47,158 bases of DNA from Candidatus Limiplasma pullicola (GTDB taxonomy: Bacteria; Bacillota; Clostridia; Christensenellales; Aristaeellaceae), in contig DVIV01000021.1 in assembly GCA_018710985.1 (NCBI GenBank), positions 1 to 47,158 on the forward strand. The letters run 5' to 3'. How positions within the stretch are numbered: position 1 is the first letter of the stretch; each line of letters starts with the position of its first letter. Under the pieces are notes generated by a model, which was given only the letters and a program-made list of their open reading frames with translations, did not search any database and was not told the origin of the DNA. This document shows, piece after piece, positions 33,707-41,629 of this stretch. Made by a program: the position numbers and the translations under genes.

Positions 33707-33930
33707 ACGCATGCCGCAAGGGAAGAGAAAAAGGACAAAGGTCGGCAGGGCTGAGCCACCCTGCCGGACAGTCTGAGGAGCGGAGCGGCATGCCTGCACC
33801 TATGTTAAAAAGCTTTTTATATAAGGCTTTGCGGACCGGAAGCAAAACATGGCTACCTGCCTCGAAGGGGGAAGCCGCCGGGTACGTAGCCCTGCGTTTC
33901 GTGTTATGGCAACAGTCGTATACTTGGGAA
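33707..33930 (+). ncRNA. Candidate structured non-coding RNA of unknown family
   Basis: No credible protein gene lies between hom and 34059. After the promoter at 33672-33700, the RNA would open with GCATGCCGC (33709-33717), which pairs perfectly with GCGGCATGC (33785-33793). Inside is a perfect 8-bp hairpin CGGCAGGG/CCCTGCCG (33743-33766). Further stems are TTTGC/GCAAA (33828-33846) and GGCTAC/GTAGCC (33851-33901). A-rich single-stranded joints separate them. There is no clear terminator, so the 3' end is a guess. The surface-protein promoter lies downstream of it, so it is not simply that gene's leader. I cannot name a family. Confidence 0.4.
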
Positions 33931-33946
33931 AAAATACATTTCTATA

Positions 33947-33975
33947 TTGTACAATGTCAATGTTTGTGATATATT
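33947..33975 (+). promoter_or_regulatory. Promoter of the surface-protein gene
   Basis: TTGTAC (33947-33952), 17 bases, TATATT (33970-33975), in an AT-rich stretch; the start codon is 84 bases downstream. Confidence 0.65.
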
Positions 33976-34058
33976 ACATGGTGAAGGTAAATTTTCAAAA
34001 GTAGAGGTTTGTATACTCATGCCGCCTCTGCTTGGGAAAAGGAAAGGGAGAGGACCTC

Positions 34059-35516
34059 ATGCTGAAGAAAATCACATGGCTGACCTGCGCCGTGCTGCTG
34101 TGCGCGCTGCTCACCGCTCTGCCTGCGGGTCAGGCGGCGGTCGCTGCAGAGACAGTCGAAAATGTTTCAACCATTAGTTTTATCGGCGGAACGACAACGC
34201 AGGAAGATATTGATAAAGCATTAGGAGAGGGGGCGATTTCGTATACCTCCGAGCAAATTGATGGGGAAACCGTATACACGATCAAGCTCCTGAAAAACAT
34301 TACTATGAAAGCAGGGTGTGATGTCCGTATCGGAGAATATAGGGAAAACGGTCCGGCTCTACCGCAGATGATTTTGGATCTTAACGGCTGCACGATAACA
34401 AGCCAGAGCATAGGCCTTATAAATTACGGAGACCTGATCATCAGAGACACTTCCGACGCTAAGACAGGTACTATTAAATACTCAACGACAAGTGATAAAA
34501 GCTCCTTGGTAGCTATTTCGCATAAAGGAGGTCTGCTGGAAATAGAGGGAGGCACATTCATCTGCGAAAGCGGGTATGCCTTTACCGGCTATGTAGCGGC
34601 GGTCAGCACACAAGCCGGTGCTACCACCCACATTAAGGGCGGTACGTTTGTCAGCAATTCCAGCGCGGTGCTTTCCTCAGGTGAAACGGTTGTGTATGGC
34701 GGTACATTTAATGCGCCTTACGGAATGTATGCAAAATCCGCTAATGGCGTTCCCGGAACGATCACAATTCCGGAGGAATCTACCGCTGTTGTAAATGCAA
34801 GCTCTTTTGCACTCGTAATACAGCGCGATAATAACTGCGACGGCAAAATATCTGCGGCGGGCGGCACCTATAACGCTTCGAACATAGTTGGCGGAGTAAA
34901 ATCGCCGGATACTGCAACTGGTGTCAGCATCAGCGGCGGCACCTTTTCCGAATCGCCCGTGCGGTACACCGGGGACACTGTGATACTCAGCGGCGGCGAC
35001 TATTACGTAGGCGCGCAGGCCAACGACGTGCTGAGCAACCCCAACACGAAAGAAGTGACCGTGCTTCAGGCCAAGGGTGAGCTGAAGGTAGCCGACGGAA
35101 TCAAGCTGACAAACAGCACCGACAGCGCCATCACCGTCAACGGCAACTTGATTGAAGACGACTTTTCTCTGCTGATTCACGACTGGGAGGGGGTCCCCGA
35201 GAAGGCTCCCACCTGCACCGAAGCGGGGCATGCCGCCTACTGGAAATGCCTTTACTGCGGCCTGATGCAGGATCGGAACGGAAATACGCTGACCGCCGTA
35301 CCCGTCATCCCGGCCACGGGCCACAGCTATCAGAACGGCGTCTGCACGGTCTGCGGCGCGCGTGATGATGGGCCTGCGCCCACGCCCACCCCCGCGCCCG
35401 CAGCACCCCCCAAGACCGGCGACAGCGCGCATCCGCTGCTCTGGTCCGTGCTGCTGCTGGCGGCGCTGCTGGGCGGCGGGCTGCTGTGCACGGGGCTTCG
35501 CAAGCGCTTCCGCTGA
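34059..35516 (+). CDS. Sortase-anchored surface protein with a beta-helix-like repeat region
   Basis: 485 residues. Signal peptide about 1-31 (cleaved after AAVAA). Residues about 35-350 hold repeated GGTF elements (LEIEGGTF, HIKGGTF, VVYGGTF, SISGGTF) typical of right-handed parallel beta-helix adhesins. Next are two CxxC-bearing modules (APTCTEAGHAAYWKCLYCG; GHSYQNGVCTVCGA) common in secreted clostridial proteins. A Pro/Thr linker leads to the sorting signal PPKTGD (450-455), a hydrophobic helix and the tail RKRFR. It is probably joined to the cell wall by a sortase, perhaps the class B enzyme at 14.3 kb. The first two thirds are lower in GC than the rest of the window, suggesting acquisition. 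Confidence 0.85.
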   Translation: MLKKITWLTCAVLLCALLTALPAGQAAVAAETVENVSTISFIGGTTTQEDIDKALGEGAISYTSEQIDGETVYTIKLLKNITMKAGCDVRIGEYRENGPALPQMILDLNGCTITSQSIGLINYGDLIIRDTSDAKTGTIKYSTTSDKSSLVAISHKGGLLEIEGGTFICESGYAFTGYVAAVSTQAGATTHIKGGTFVSNSSAVLSSGETVVYGGTFNAPYGMYAKSANGVPGTITIPEESTAVVNASSFALVIQRDNNCDGKISAAGGTYNASNIVGGVKSPDTATGVSISGGTFSESPVRYTGDTVILSGGDYYVGAQANDVLSNPNTKEVTVLQAKGELKVADGIKLTNSTDSAITVNGNLIEDDFSLLIHDWEGVPEKAPTCTEAGHAAYWKCLYCGLMQDRNGNTLTAVPVIPATGHSYQNGVCTVCGARDDGPAPTPTPAPAAPPKTGDSAHPLLWSVLLLAALLGGGLLCTGLRKRFR

Positions 35517-35536
35517 CGGTTAAAAAGCATAACAAG

Positions 35537-35590
35537 ACCGCCCCCGCGTCCTCTCTTTCCGGAGGGACGCGGGGGCGGTTTCTTTGTTTC
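35537..35590. terminator. Bidirectional terminator between the surface-protein and LUD genes
   Basis: A perfect 15-bp stem (ACCGCCCCCGCGTCC and its complement, 35537-35579). On the plus strand TTTCTTTG follows; on the minus strand the run is weaker (CTTGTTATG). Confidence 0.85.
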
Positions 35591-35605
35591 CTTATTATGC
35601 GCCGG

Positions 35606-36220
35606 TCAGTAGCCCAGTGCTTCCTCCACGAAGATCACCGTCATATGCCGGTTGCGCGGCACGCGGTCCACCACCAGCGTCAGGCGGCAGATGCTGTTTT
35701 CGCACTCGTCGCCCCCGCAGTTGCCGGTGCGCGCGCAGGGCGTGTCAATGCCCAGGCGGCGCGTGTTCTGCGGGCAGGCGGTCTTTTTGATGCGGGCCAC
35801 GGCGGTGTTGATGCCGCCGTCCACCACCTTGGAGTGGCTGATTACAAAATAGACCTGTTCGGGGCCGTCGCACACGGCGCCCACGCGGTTGCCGTTGCCG
35901 TCCACCAGCACCAGCTTGCCCTTGCGCGTAACGGCGTTGGCCGAGGACAGATACACGTCGGCCCTGCGGCTGTTTTCGCGGATCATGGGCACGTCCTCGG
36001 GCTTCGCGCCCCAGCTGGTGTACACCTTGCAGCCCTTTTCCGCCAGCGCCGGCAGCACGCCGGTATCGCGCACGCTCACCGAGCCGCCCACGCCCACCGA
36101 CTGCCCCGCGTCGATGTGGGCCAGTAGATAGTCGCGCGCCTCGGCAGCGGTGCGCACCTCAATGACTTCAAAGCCGTTTTTCTTCATCCCTTCAACTGCC
36201 TGCTCAAGCAATGCATCCAT
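35606..36220 (-). CDS. LUD-domain protein (LutC/YkgG-like)
   Basis: 204 residues, one LUD domain (DUF162): VGVGGSVSVRDTGVLPAL, DVYLSSANAVTRKGKLVLVDGNGNRVGAV, and a C-terminal cysteine cluster around CARTGNCGGDEC. LutC-type proteins assist lactate oxidation with LutA and LutB, but stand-alone LUD proteins are common in Clostridia and their role is unclear. No lutAB is present. GGGAGAGG lies before the ATG, and a promoter is at 36264-36292. The cysteines could bind a metal or cluster; this is inference. Confidence 0.85.
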   Translation of the reverse strand: MDALLEQAVEGMKKNGFEVIEVRTAAEARDYLLAHIDAGQSVGVGGSVSVRDTGVLPALAEKGCKVYTSWGAKPEDVPMIRENSRRADVYLSSANAVTRKGKLVLVDGNGNRVGAVCDGPEQVYFVISHSKVVDGGINTAVARIKKTACPQNTRRLGIDTPCARTGNCGGDECENSICRLTLVVDRVPRNRHMTVIFVEEALGY

Positions 36221-36263
36221 CGCCGATCCTCTCCCTCCGTATCAAGAATATGATGATAGCTTC

Positions 36264-36292
36264 AGTATATCACAGCGGAAGGCCCGGCGCAA
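36264..36292 (-). promoter_or_regulatory. Promoter of the LUD gene
   Basis: TTGCGC (36287-36292), 17 bases, TATACT (36264-36269) on the minus strand, just after the spo0A stop codon. Confidence 0.6.
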
Positions 36293-36306
36293 ACGGTATC
36301 TTTGCT

Positions 36307-37071
36307 TCAGGCGGTACGGTCCAGCCGCAGCTTGTCGGCCAGCATGGCGATGAATTCGCCGTTGGTGGGCTTTTCCTCAGGGGTACACACGCGGCAGCCC
36401 AGCGCACGGTTGAGCGTGTCCACCCGGCCGCGGTTCCAGGCGACCTCAATCGCGTGCCGGATGGCGCGCTCCACCTTGCTGGCCGTGGTGTCAAACCGCG
36501 CCGCAATGCCGGGATAGAGCTCCTTGGTGATGCGGTTGACCACAGAGGGATTCTCCACCGCCATCTTGACGCCCGTCCGCAGGTACTGGTAGCCCTTGAT
36601 ATGCGCCGGGATGCCCAGCGTGAGAAACAGGCTGCCCAGACGCTCCTCCAGGCTGCGCTCACGCGGCGCCGCCTCCGATACCGGGACGACGGGCACCGTC
36701 TCCTCCCCGTTGGCCAGCCGGCGGATATGGCCCAGCAAAATCTCCGGCTGAAAGGGCTTGACCAGATAAAACTTCGCGCCCAGCTCCACCGCCCGCATCA
36801 CAAAGTCATCCCGCGCCAGCGCCGTAGCAACGATCACCTTCGGCGCCGGGCAAGGCATGAGCCGGCGCATCTCCTGCATCAGCGTATAGCCGTCCATCAC
36901 GGGCATCACGATATCGGTCACCACCACGTCATAGCTGCGCTGGCAAAGCATCTTGAGCGCTTCTGCACCGTTCGCGGCTCCGTCCACGAGGGCGATGTCC
37001 TCCTGCCGCGTCAGCACGTCGATCATGGCCTTGCGCAGCGCCTCATGATCATCCACAATCAGAATCCTCAT
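36307..37071 (-). CDS. spo0A: Sporulation master regulator Spo0A
   Basis: 254 residues. N-terminal receiver domain with Asp53 (VVTDIVMPVMDG) and LVKPF; C-terminal Spo0A DNA-binding domain with the family-specific helices KGYQYLRTGVKMAVENP and AIRHAIEVAWNRG. Phosphorylated Spo0A switches cells into sporulation. Of two close ATGs, the second is preferred because GGGAGG then lies 8 bases away; the first would be only about 2 bases from it. A TATAAT box is at 37106-37111 but its -35 is poor, consistent with an activated or alternative-sigma promoter. spoIVB is not upstream. Confidence 0.95.
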   Translation of the reverse strand: MRILIVDDHEALRKAMIDVLTRQEDIALVDGAANGAEALKMLCQRSYDVVVTDIVMPVMDGYTLMQEMRRLMPCPAPKVIVATALARDDFVMRAVELGAKFYLVKPFQPEILLGHIRRLANGEETVPVVPVSEAAPRERSLEERLGSLFLTLGIPAHIKGYQYLRTGVKMAVENPSVVNRITKELYPGIAARFDTTASKVERAIRHAIEVAWNRGRVDTLNRALGCRVCTPEEKPTNGEFIAMLADKLRLDRTA

Positions 37072-37105
37072 TCCCATTCCCTCCCGCTTGCGCTTTTGCT
37101 GGAGT

Positions 37106-37111
37106 ATTATA
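37106..37111 (-). promoter_or_regulatory. Likely -10 box of spo0A
   Basis: TATAAT on the minus strand, 35 bases before the spo0A start. No matching TTGACA-like -35 lies 16-18 bases upstream. Confidence 0.4.
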
Positions 37112-37586
37112 GCATGCGGGAGCCGTTCTGAGCGTTTTTTCGCGCAAAACCGCCACTTTGTTACGCCTTGACGCAAGCCGCCGGCCCGCTCTCCCGCCCC
37201 ACCCCGTCAGGTCGGCGCTTCCCAGCCGCTTTCCTCTTCTCCGCCCTGTTGTAAAAGAAAGTTTTTCTCGCTATCGGACAAAATGAAAGCTCTTTCCCGG
37301 GCGTGCAAACGCTTGCGCAGTCTTGTCTGCTCTCCTGTGACAGCATTGCGGATCTGTTACGTTAACGTTACACCTTCCCGTCAAACAGGCCTTGCTCTGC
37401 GCAGTAACGGAAGAAGCGCCGGCGGCCGTCCCGGCCAGATATAGGGGAAGGTTCCCTCACACTCCCCTATCCCTGCCCTTTGCGCCGGATTTTCCGCTCC
37501 GCTCTGGAAAAATGTTACGCAAATCCTGCAGGAGCGGCCATTTCCAAATGGCGGCAGAAAAATTTCGGATTTTTGGTTTTTCCATA
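37112..37586. other. Gene-free region between spo0A and the tRNA cluster
   Basis: About 475 bases with no convincing reading frame. It holds three copies of TGTTACG (37159, 37355, 37513), the second extended to TGTTACGTTAACGTTAC around the palindrome CGTTAACG. It also holds a hairpin ATAGGGGA/TCCCCTAT (about 37441-37472). These may be regulator sites for spo0A or part of an untranslated RNA; nothing more can be supported. Confidence 0.4.
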
Positions 37587-37615
37587 TTGACAAAACAGCG
37601 CTCAAGCGTTATGAT
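37587..37615 (+). promoter_or_regulatory. Promoter of the five-tRNA operon
   Basis: TTGACA (37587-37592), 17 bases, TATGAT (37610-37615), 45 bases before the first tRNA. Confidence 0.88.
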
Positions 37616-37659
37616 ATTACACGTCGCCGCGGTCGCCAAACGGTTGCGGCAAAGGTTGG

Positions 37660-37735
37660 GGGAGCATAGCTCAGCTGGGAGAGCATCTGCCTTACAAGCA
37701 GAGGGTCACAGGTTCGAGCCCTGTTGTTCCCACCA
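37660..37735 (+). tRNA. tRNA-Val (anticodon TAC)
   Basis: 76 bases with encoded CCA. Acceptor GGGAGCA/TGTTCCC, anticodon stem TCTGC/GCAGA with loop CTTACAA (anticodon 37693-37695), T-loop TTCGAGC. First of five tRNAs in one transcript. Confidence 0.96.
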
Positions 37736-37741
37736 GAATGT

Positions 37742-37818
37742 GGCCCGGTAGTTCAGTTGGTTAGAATGCCAGCCTGTCACGCTGGAGGTCGAGGGTTCGA
37801 GCCCCTTCCGGGTCGCCA
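37742..37818 (+). tRNA. tRNA-Asp (anticodon GTC)
   Basis: 77 bases with encoded CCA. Acceptor GGCCCGG/CCGGGTC with one G-U pair, anticodon stem CCAGC/GCTGG with loop CTGTCAC (anticodon 37776-37778). A substrate of the Tgt enzyme encoded at 20.5 kb. Confidence 0.96.
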
Positions 37819-37822
37819 TCAT

Positions 37823-37898
37823 GCCTTGGTAGCTCAGTCGGTAGAGCAGCAGACTGAAAATCTGCGTGTCGGTGGTTCGATTCCGCCCCAAGGCACCA
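37823..37898 (+). tRNA. tRNA-Phe (anticodon GAA)
   Basis: 76 bases with encoded CCA. Acceptor GCCTTGG/CCAAGGC, anticodon loop CTGAAAA (anticodon 37856-37858). Confidence 0.96.
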
Positions 37899-37903
37899 TG
37901 TGT

Positions 37904-37978
37904 GCGGTAGTAGCTCAGTGGTAGAGTGCCACCTTGCCAAGGTGGATGTCGCGAGTTCGAATCTCGTCTACCGCTCCA
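37904..37978 (+). tRNA. tRNA-Gly (anticodon GCC)
   Basis: 75 bases with encoded CCA. Acceptor GCGGTAG/CTACCGC, anticodon stem CCACC/GGTGG with loop TTGCCAA (anticodon 37936-37938). Confidence 0.96.
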
Positions 37979-37983
37979 CACCC

Positions 37984-38058
37984 GGTGCCATAGCCAAGTG
38001 GTAAGGCGAAGGTCTGCAAAACCTTTATTCTCCGGTTCAAATCCGGATGGCACCTCCA
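37984..38058 (+). tRNA. tRNA-Cys (anticodon GCA)
   Basis: 75 bases with encoded CCA. Acceptor GGTGCCA/TGGCACC, anticodon loop CTGCAAA (anticodon 38016-38018). Last tRNA before the terminator. Confidence 0.96.
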
Positions 38059-38083
38059 CCTTCATCCACCCTATGGTTGATGC

Positions 38084-38118
38084 AAAAAAGCCGTTGCGAT
38101 TCGCAAGCGGCTTTTTTT
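38084..38118. terminator. Bidirectional terminator between the tRNA operon and kdpE
   Basis: GCCGTTGCG pairs with CGCAAGCGGC (one bulge), with six A before and seven T after, so it works for the tRNA operon on the plus strand and kdpE on the minus strand. Confidence 0.92.
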
Positions 38119-38129
38119 GTATGCTGTTT

Positions 38130-38849
38130 TCAGGGCTTTTCCTCGTTTGTCTCCACACGCAGCATGCGATACCCCACGCCGATATGCGTCTGGATGTACT
38201 GCGTGCCGCCGTCCTTTTCCAGCTTTTTGCGCAGGGTGGCCATAAACACGCGCAGGGACGCGATATCGCTGTCCATGCTGTTGCCCCAGATCTTGCGGGT
38301 AATATAGGTGTGGGTGAGCACCTTGCCCACGTTCTGGGCCAGCAGGCACAGGAGCTTATACTCAATGGGCGTCAGGTGCAATTCCGCGCCCTGCAGATAC
38401 ACGCAGCCCGCCGCATAGTCGATGCGCAGGCCGCCGTTGACAAATACCGATGCGGCGGGAGCCGCCGTCTCGGCCATGGCCGCCAGCCGCCGCTGAGTGG
38501 CGCGCAGGCGGGCCAGCAGCTCCTCCACCGAGAAGGGCTTGGTCAGGTAGTCGTCCGCGCCGGCGTCCAAAGCGCTGATCTTGTCCGCGTCCTCGCTGCG
38601 CGCGCTGATAACGATGATGGGCGCGTTGGACCAGGCGCGAATCCGCGTGATCACCTCCACCCCATCCATGTCCGGCAGGCCCAGATCCAACAGGATGATA
38701 TCCGGATTGTGGGAGGATGCCTCCATCAGCGCAGCTTCCCCCGTGGCGGCCTCCAGATGGCGGTAGCCGTGCGCCTTGAGCGTGGTGGCGATTAACGTGC
38801 GCACCGGCCGGTCATCCTCCACGGCCAAAATCAGCGGCTTATGGTTCAT
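38130..38849 (-). CDS. kdpE: KdpE response regulator
   Basis: 239 residues, OmpR/PhoB class: receiver domain with Asp55 in ILLDLGLPDMDG and LTKPFSVEELLAR, then a winged helix (LTPIEYKLLCLLAQNVGKVLTH, IGVGYRM). It pairs with KdpD, whose gene overlaps it by 11 bases. KdpE normally activates kdpFABC, which is not here; the linked potassium genes are ktrAB. The ATG at MNHKPLILAVEDD is chosen because of GAGGAGG upstream and the KdpE-like N-terminus. Confidence 0.94.
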   Translation of the reverse strand: MNHKPLILAVEDDRPVRTLIATTLKAHGYRHLEAATGEAALMEASSHNPDIILLDLGLPDMDGVEVITRIRAWSNAPIIVISARSEDADKISALDAGADDYLTKPFSVEELLARLRATQRRLAAMAETAAPAASVFVNGGLRIDYAAGCVYLQGAELHLTPIEYKLLCLLAQNVGKVLTHTYITRKIWGNSMDSDIASLRVFMATLRKKLEKDGGTQYIQTHIGVGYRMLRVETNEEKP

Positions 38850-41436
38850 GCCATTGCACCTCCTCGGCGGGCAAAGTAAAGCGGAATATCGCGCCGTGCG
38901 GCTGATTCTGCGAAAGGGTGATCGTACCCCCATGCGCGGTGATGATGGAGCGGCACAGCGCCAGGCCCAGCCCCAGGCTGCGGCGGCTGTCGGCGGCGCG
39001 GTTGGCCCCGCTGAAGAACATGTCGAACACCCGCTCGCCCACCTCCGGGGGCACGCCCGGCCCGTCGTCGGCGATGGATATGGCCACCATGCCGTCCTCC
39101 CGTGCCGCCGTGATGTCGATATGCGAACCGGGCGGGGTATACTTGAGGGCGTTGTCCACGATGTTGACCACCACCTGCACGATCAGCCGCGCATCGGCAC
39201 GGGCCATCAGCCACTCATCGGCGCAGCTGAAGGTGATGGTATGATCCGTGCGGCCGCGTCCCACGTGGTTGAGCGCCTCGGTCACGATTTCCTCCACCAG
39301 CTCGGCCGAGGGCCGAAGCGCCATGCGCCCGTCCTCGATTCGCGTGACGGACAGCAGGTTTTCCACCACGTTGATCAGCCAGAGCGAATCATCATAGATA
39401 TCGGAATAGAGCTGACGGCGGGTATCCTCGTCAAAGTCCGCGCCGTTGGAAAGCAGGTTGCTGGCATTGCCCGATATGGCCGTAAGCGGCGTACGCAGGT
39501 CGTGCGAAATGGCGCGCAGCATGTTGGCGCGCAGCTGCTCGTTTTTGGCCAGGACGGCGGCGCGCTCCTTTTCAGCGGCGTTTTGCAGGTTTTCCAGCGC
39601 CAGCGCGCACTCGCCCAGAATCGAGAGAAGAATGCTGTGCTCGAAGGGGTCCAGCGGCGCGCCCTGCGCCGCCACGCCCACCGCCCCGTATACCCGCTCG
39701 CCCACGCGGATGGCCAGGTAGAGGCACTGGGCCTGAGAGAGCGTATCGGTGGTGGCGCCGGCGTGTTCGTTGTTTTTCATGGCCCATACGGCCACGGCGC
39801 GCTCATCCTCCGTCAGGAGGTCGGCGGTAGGTTCCTGCCCGGCGGGAAACACCTGCGGCTCGGCATCCGGCGCGGGATAGATGACCACGTCGCGTCCCAG
39901 CAGCTTGACCAGCTGTCCCGCCGTAGCGGCCACCACGGCCTGGCGGTCTCCTGCGCGGGCCAGCAGCTGGTCGGTATCAAAGAGCACCTTGGTGCGGTAG
40001 GCGGTCTGTGCCGATTCGCGGGCATGATTTTTCAGCCTCGCCGCCAGGTTGCCTGAAAGCGTGGCCGTGAGGAACATGATCAGAAACGTGACGGGATATT
40101 CCTTGCCATAGACGGCCAGCGTAAAGCGCGGCGCGATAAACAGCAGGTTAAACGCCACCACGCTGACCGCCGCCGCGGCCATGCTGTAGGCCATATGCGA
40201 GGTGACGACCGAGGTGACCAGCACGGCCAGCAGATAGGCCATGATGATGGTGGCCTCGCCAAACCCCAGGCGGTCAAAGACAAAGCCCAGCGCCGTGGCT
40301 CCCAGCAGCGCCAGGAGGCATTTGAGCCCGTCGGCCGCGGTGAGGGAGAAGCGCTTTTCCGGGGCGCCGTGCGGCGTATAGCGCGCCTGCGCCGCCCCGT
40401 CAGGAATGATGTGGATATCCAGCGAGGGCGCGTAGGCGATGAGCCGGTCGGTCAGCGAAAGGCGCCACGGAATGCGCCGGTGCCCCGCCGCGCTGCGCCC
40501 CAGCACAATGCGCGACACGCCCGAGAGGCGAGCAAACTCCGCGATCTGGTAGGCCACGTCGCCGCCGTAGACGGTTTCCAGATTGGCGCCCAGATGGCGG
40601 GCCAGGCGCATGTTGCGCCGGAGGCGCTCCTGATCCTGGGTGGACAGTTTTTCCGCGTGCGGCGTGCGCACATACAGCGCCGTAAAATCGCCATGGAACG
40701 CACCCGCCATGCGCGCCGCCGTGCGGATGATGCGCGCGTTGGAGGGCGCAGGCGAGAGGCAGGCCAGTATGTGCTCCTCCGCCAGCCCCGCGCCCGGCCC
40801 CACCGGCCGTGGTTCGGCCCGGTCCAGCCGGTCGGCGCAGCGGCGCAGCGCCATTTCGCGCAGGGCGGTAAGCTGTCCGATGCTCAGGCCATCCGGCGCC
40901 TCCCCCAGCCGGCGAATCAGCTCGGCCGGTTCCACGTCCAGAAACGTCACCTCGTCCGCTCCGTCAAAGACCGAGTCGGGAATCCTCTCCTGCACGGCGG
41001 TGCCGGTTACGGCGGCCACCGCGTCGCTCAGGCTTTCGATGTGCTGCACGTTGAGCGTGGCATACACATCCATCCCCGCTTTAAGCAGCTCTGCCGCATC
41101 CTGGCTTCGTCGGCTGTGACGGCTTCCCGCTGCGTTCCGATGCGCCAGATCGTCCACCAGCACCAGCTTTGGCGCGCGCGCCAGCGCCGCGTCCAGATCC
41201 ATTTCTCCGTCCTTTGCCAGCGCGGGCCCGGCCAGGCGCTCCAGCGCGGACAGAAGACGCGCCGTACAGGCGTGCCCGTGCGGGTCCACCACACCGGCCG
41301 CCACGTCCACGCCCCGGCCCTTCTGCTGCAGTGCGTCCCGCAGCATGGCGCAGGTTTTGCCCGCGCCGGGCGCGTAACTCACAAACAGCTTGAGCCTGCC
41401 CCGCTTCTCTGCGGTGGTCCGCCCGGCGTCCGTCAT
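38839..41436 (-). CDS. kdpD: KdpD osmosensitive potassium sensor kinase
   Basis: 865 residues, full length. N-terminal KdpD domain with Walker A (SYAPGAGKT, about 20-28) and LVLVDDLAHRN. A universal-stress-protein domain follows at about 220-345 (HILACLSPAPSN). Four closely spaced transmembrane segments lie at about 365-465, then a GAF-like region and a histidine kinase with ISHDLRTPLTAISGN, NIVDNALKYT, DDGPGVP and GLGLAL. KdpD responds to low potassium or ionic strength, and the stress-protein domain can bind c-di-AMP in other Firmicutes. GGAGGTGAGG precedes the ATG. Confidence 0.95.
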   Translation of the reverse strand: MTDAGRTTAEKRGRLKLFVSYAPGAGKTCAMLRDALQQKGRGVDVAAGVVDPHGHACTARLLSALERLAGPALAKDGEMDLDAALARAPKLVLVDDLAHRNAAGSRHSRRSQDAAELLKAGMDVYATLNVQHIESLSDAVAAVTGTAVQERIPDSVFDGADEVTFLDVEPAELIRRLGEAPDGLSIGQLTALREMALRRCADRLDRAEPRPVGPGAGLAEEHILACLSPAPSNARIIRTAARMAGAFHGDFTALYVRTPHAEKLSTQDQERLRRNMRLARHLGANLETVYGGDVAYQIAEFARLSGVSRIVLGRSAAGHRRIPWRLSLTDRLIAYAPSLDIHIIPDGAAQARYTPHGAPEKRFSLTAADGLKCLLALLGATALGFVFDRLGFGEATIIMAYLLAVLVTSVVTSHMAYSMAAAAVSVVAFNLLFIAPRFTLAVYGKEYPVTFLIMFLTATLSGNLAARLKNHARESAQTAYRTKVLFDTDQLLARAGDRQAVVAATAGQLVKLLGRDVVIYPAPDAEPQVFPAGQEPTADLLTEDERAVAVWAMKNNEHAGATTDTLSQAQCLYLAIRVGERVYGAVGVAAQGAPLDPFEHSILLSILGECALALENLQNAAEKERAAVLAKNEQLRANMLRAISHDLRTPLTAISGNASNLLSNGADFDEDTRRQLYSDIYDDSLWLINVVENLLSVTRIEDGRMALRPSAELVEEIVTEALNHVGRGRTDHTITFSCADEWLMARADARLIVQVVVNIVDNALKYTPPGSHIDITAAREDGMVAISIADDGPGVPPEVGERVFDMFFSGANRAADSRRSLGLGLALCRSIITAHGGTITLSQNQPHGAIFRFTLPAEEVQWHEP

Positions 41437-41596
41437 GCGCCCTCACCTCCTGACGCACCATTATACCATCATCCGTCTGCCTTGCGCCAGCCTCCGAAGT
41501 CACGCGATGCGCCAAAAAAGCGTCTACCCGGTCCATTACCCGGTAGCCCGTATACGCCAGCGCCGCCAGGCACCCGATCAACAGCACATTTGACAT
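41081..41596 (-). CDS. Uncertain small membrane ORF between ktrA and kdpD
   Basis: A good ribosome-binding site (AAGGGGAGGGCGG) precedes an ATG whose product begins MSNVLLIGCLAALAYTGYRVM, a clean single transmembrane segment, followed by a charged stretch to about residue 50. The frame then runs on for 356 bases inside kdpD, giving arginine-rich sequence that looks non-coding; the whole frame is 171 residues. The first 50 residues may be a real small membrane protein whose true end was lost by a frameshift, or chance. No family is recognised. Confidence 0.3.
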   Translation of the reverse strand: MSNVLLIGCLAALAYTGYRVMDRVDAFLAHRVTSEAGARQTDDGIMVRQEVRAHDGRRADHRREAGQAQAVCELRARRGQNLRHAAGRTAAEGPGRGRGGRCGGPARARLYGASSVRAGAPGRARAGKGRRNGSGRGAGARAKAGAGGRSGASERSGKPSQPTKPGCGRAA

Positions 41597-41629
41597 ACTC
41601 CGCCCTCCCCTTTCCGGGACACGGCCCTC

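Noticed and set aside
33707-33930. c-di-GMP or cobalamin riboswitch in front of the surface-protein gene
   Set aside because: The hallmark words (GGACGCAAAG with a GGTAGCGGGGTTACC-like end, or a B12 box) are missing, and a promoter separates the region from the gene.
33580-33969. 129-codon plus-strand frame in the hom / surface-protein gap
   Set aside because: No ribosome-binding site, no domain, and it crosses a hairpin, a promoter and the candidate RNA stems; RNA structure explains the region better.
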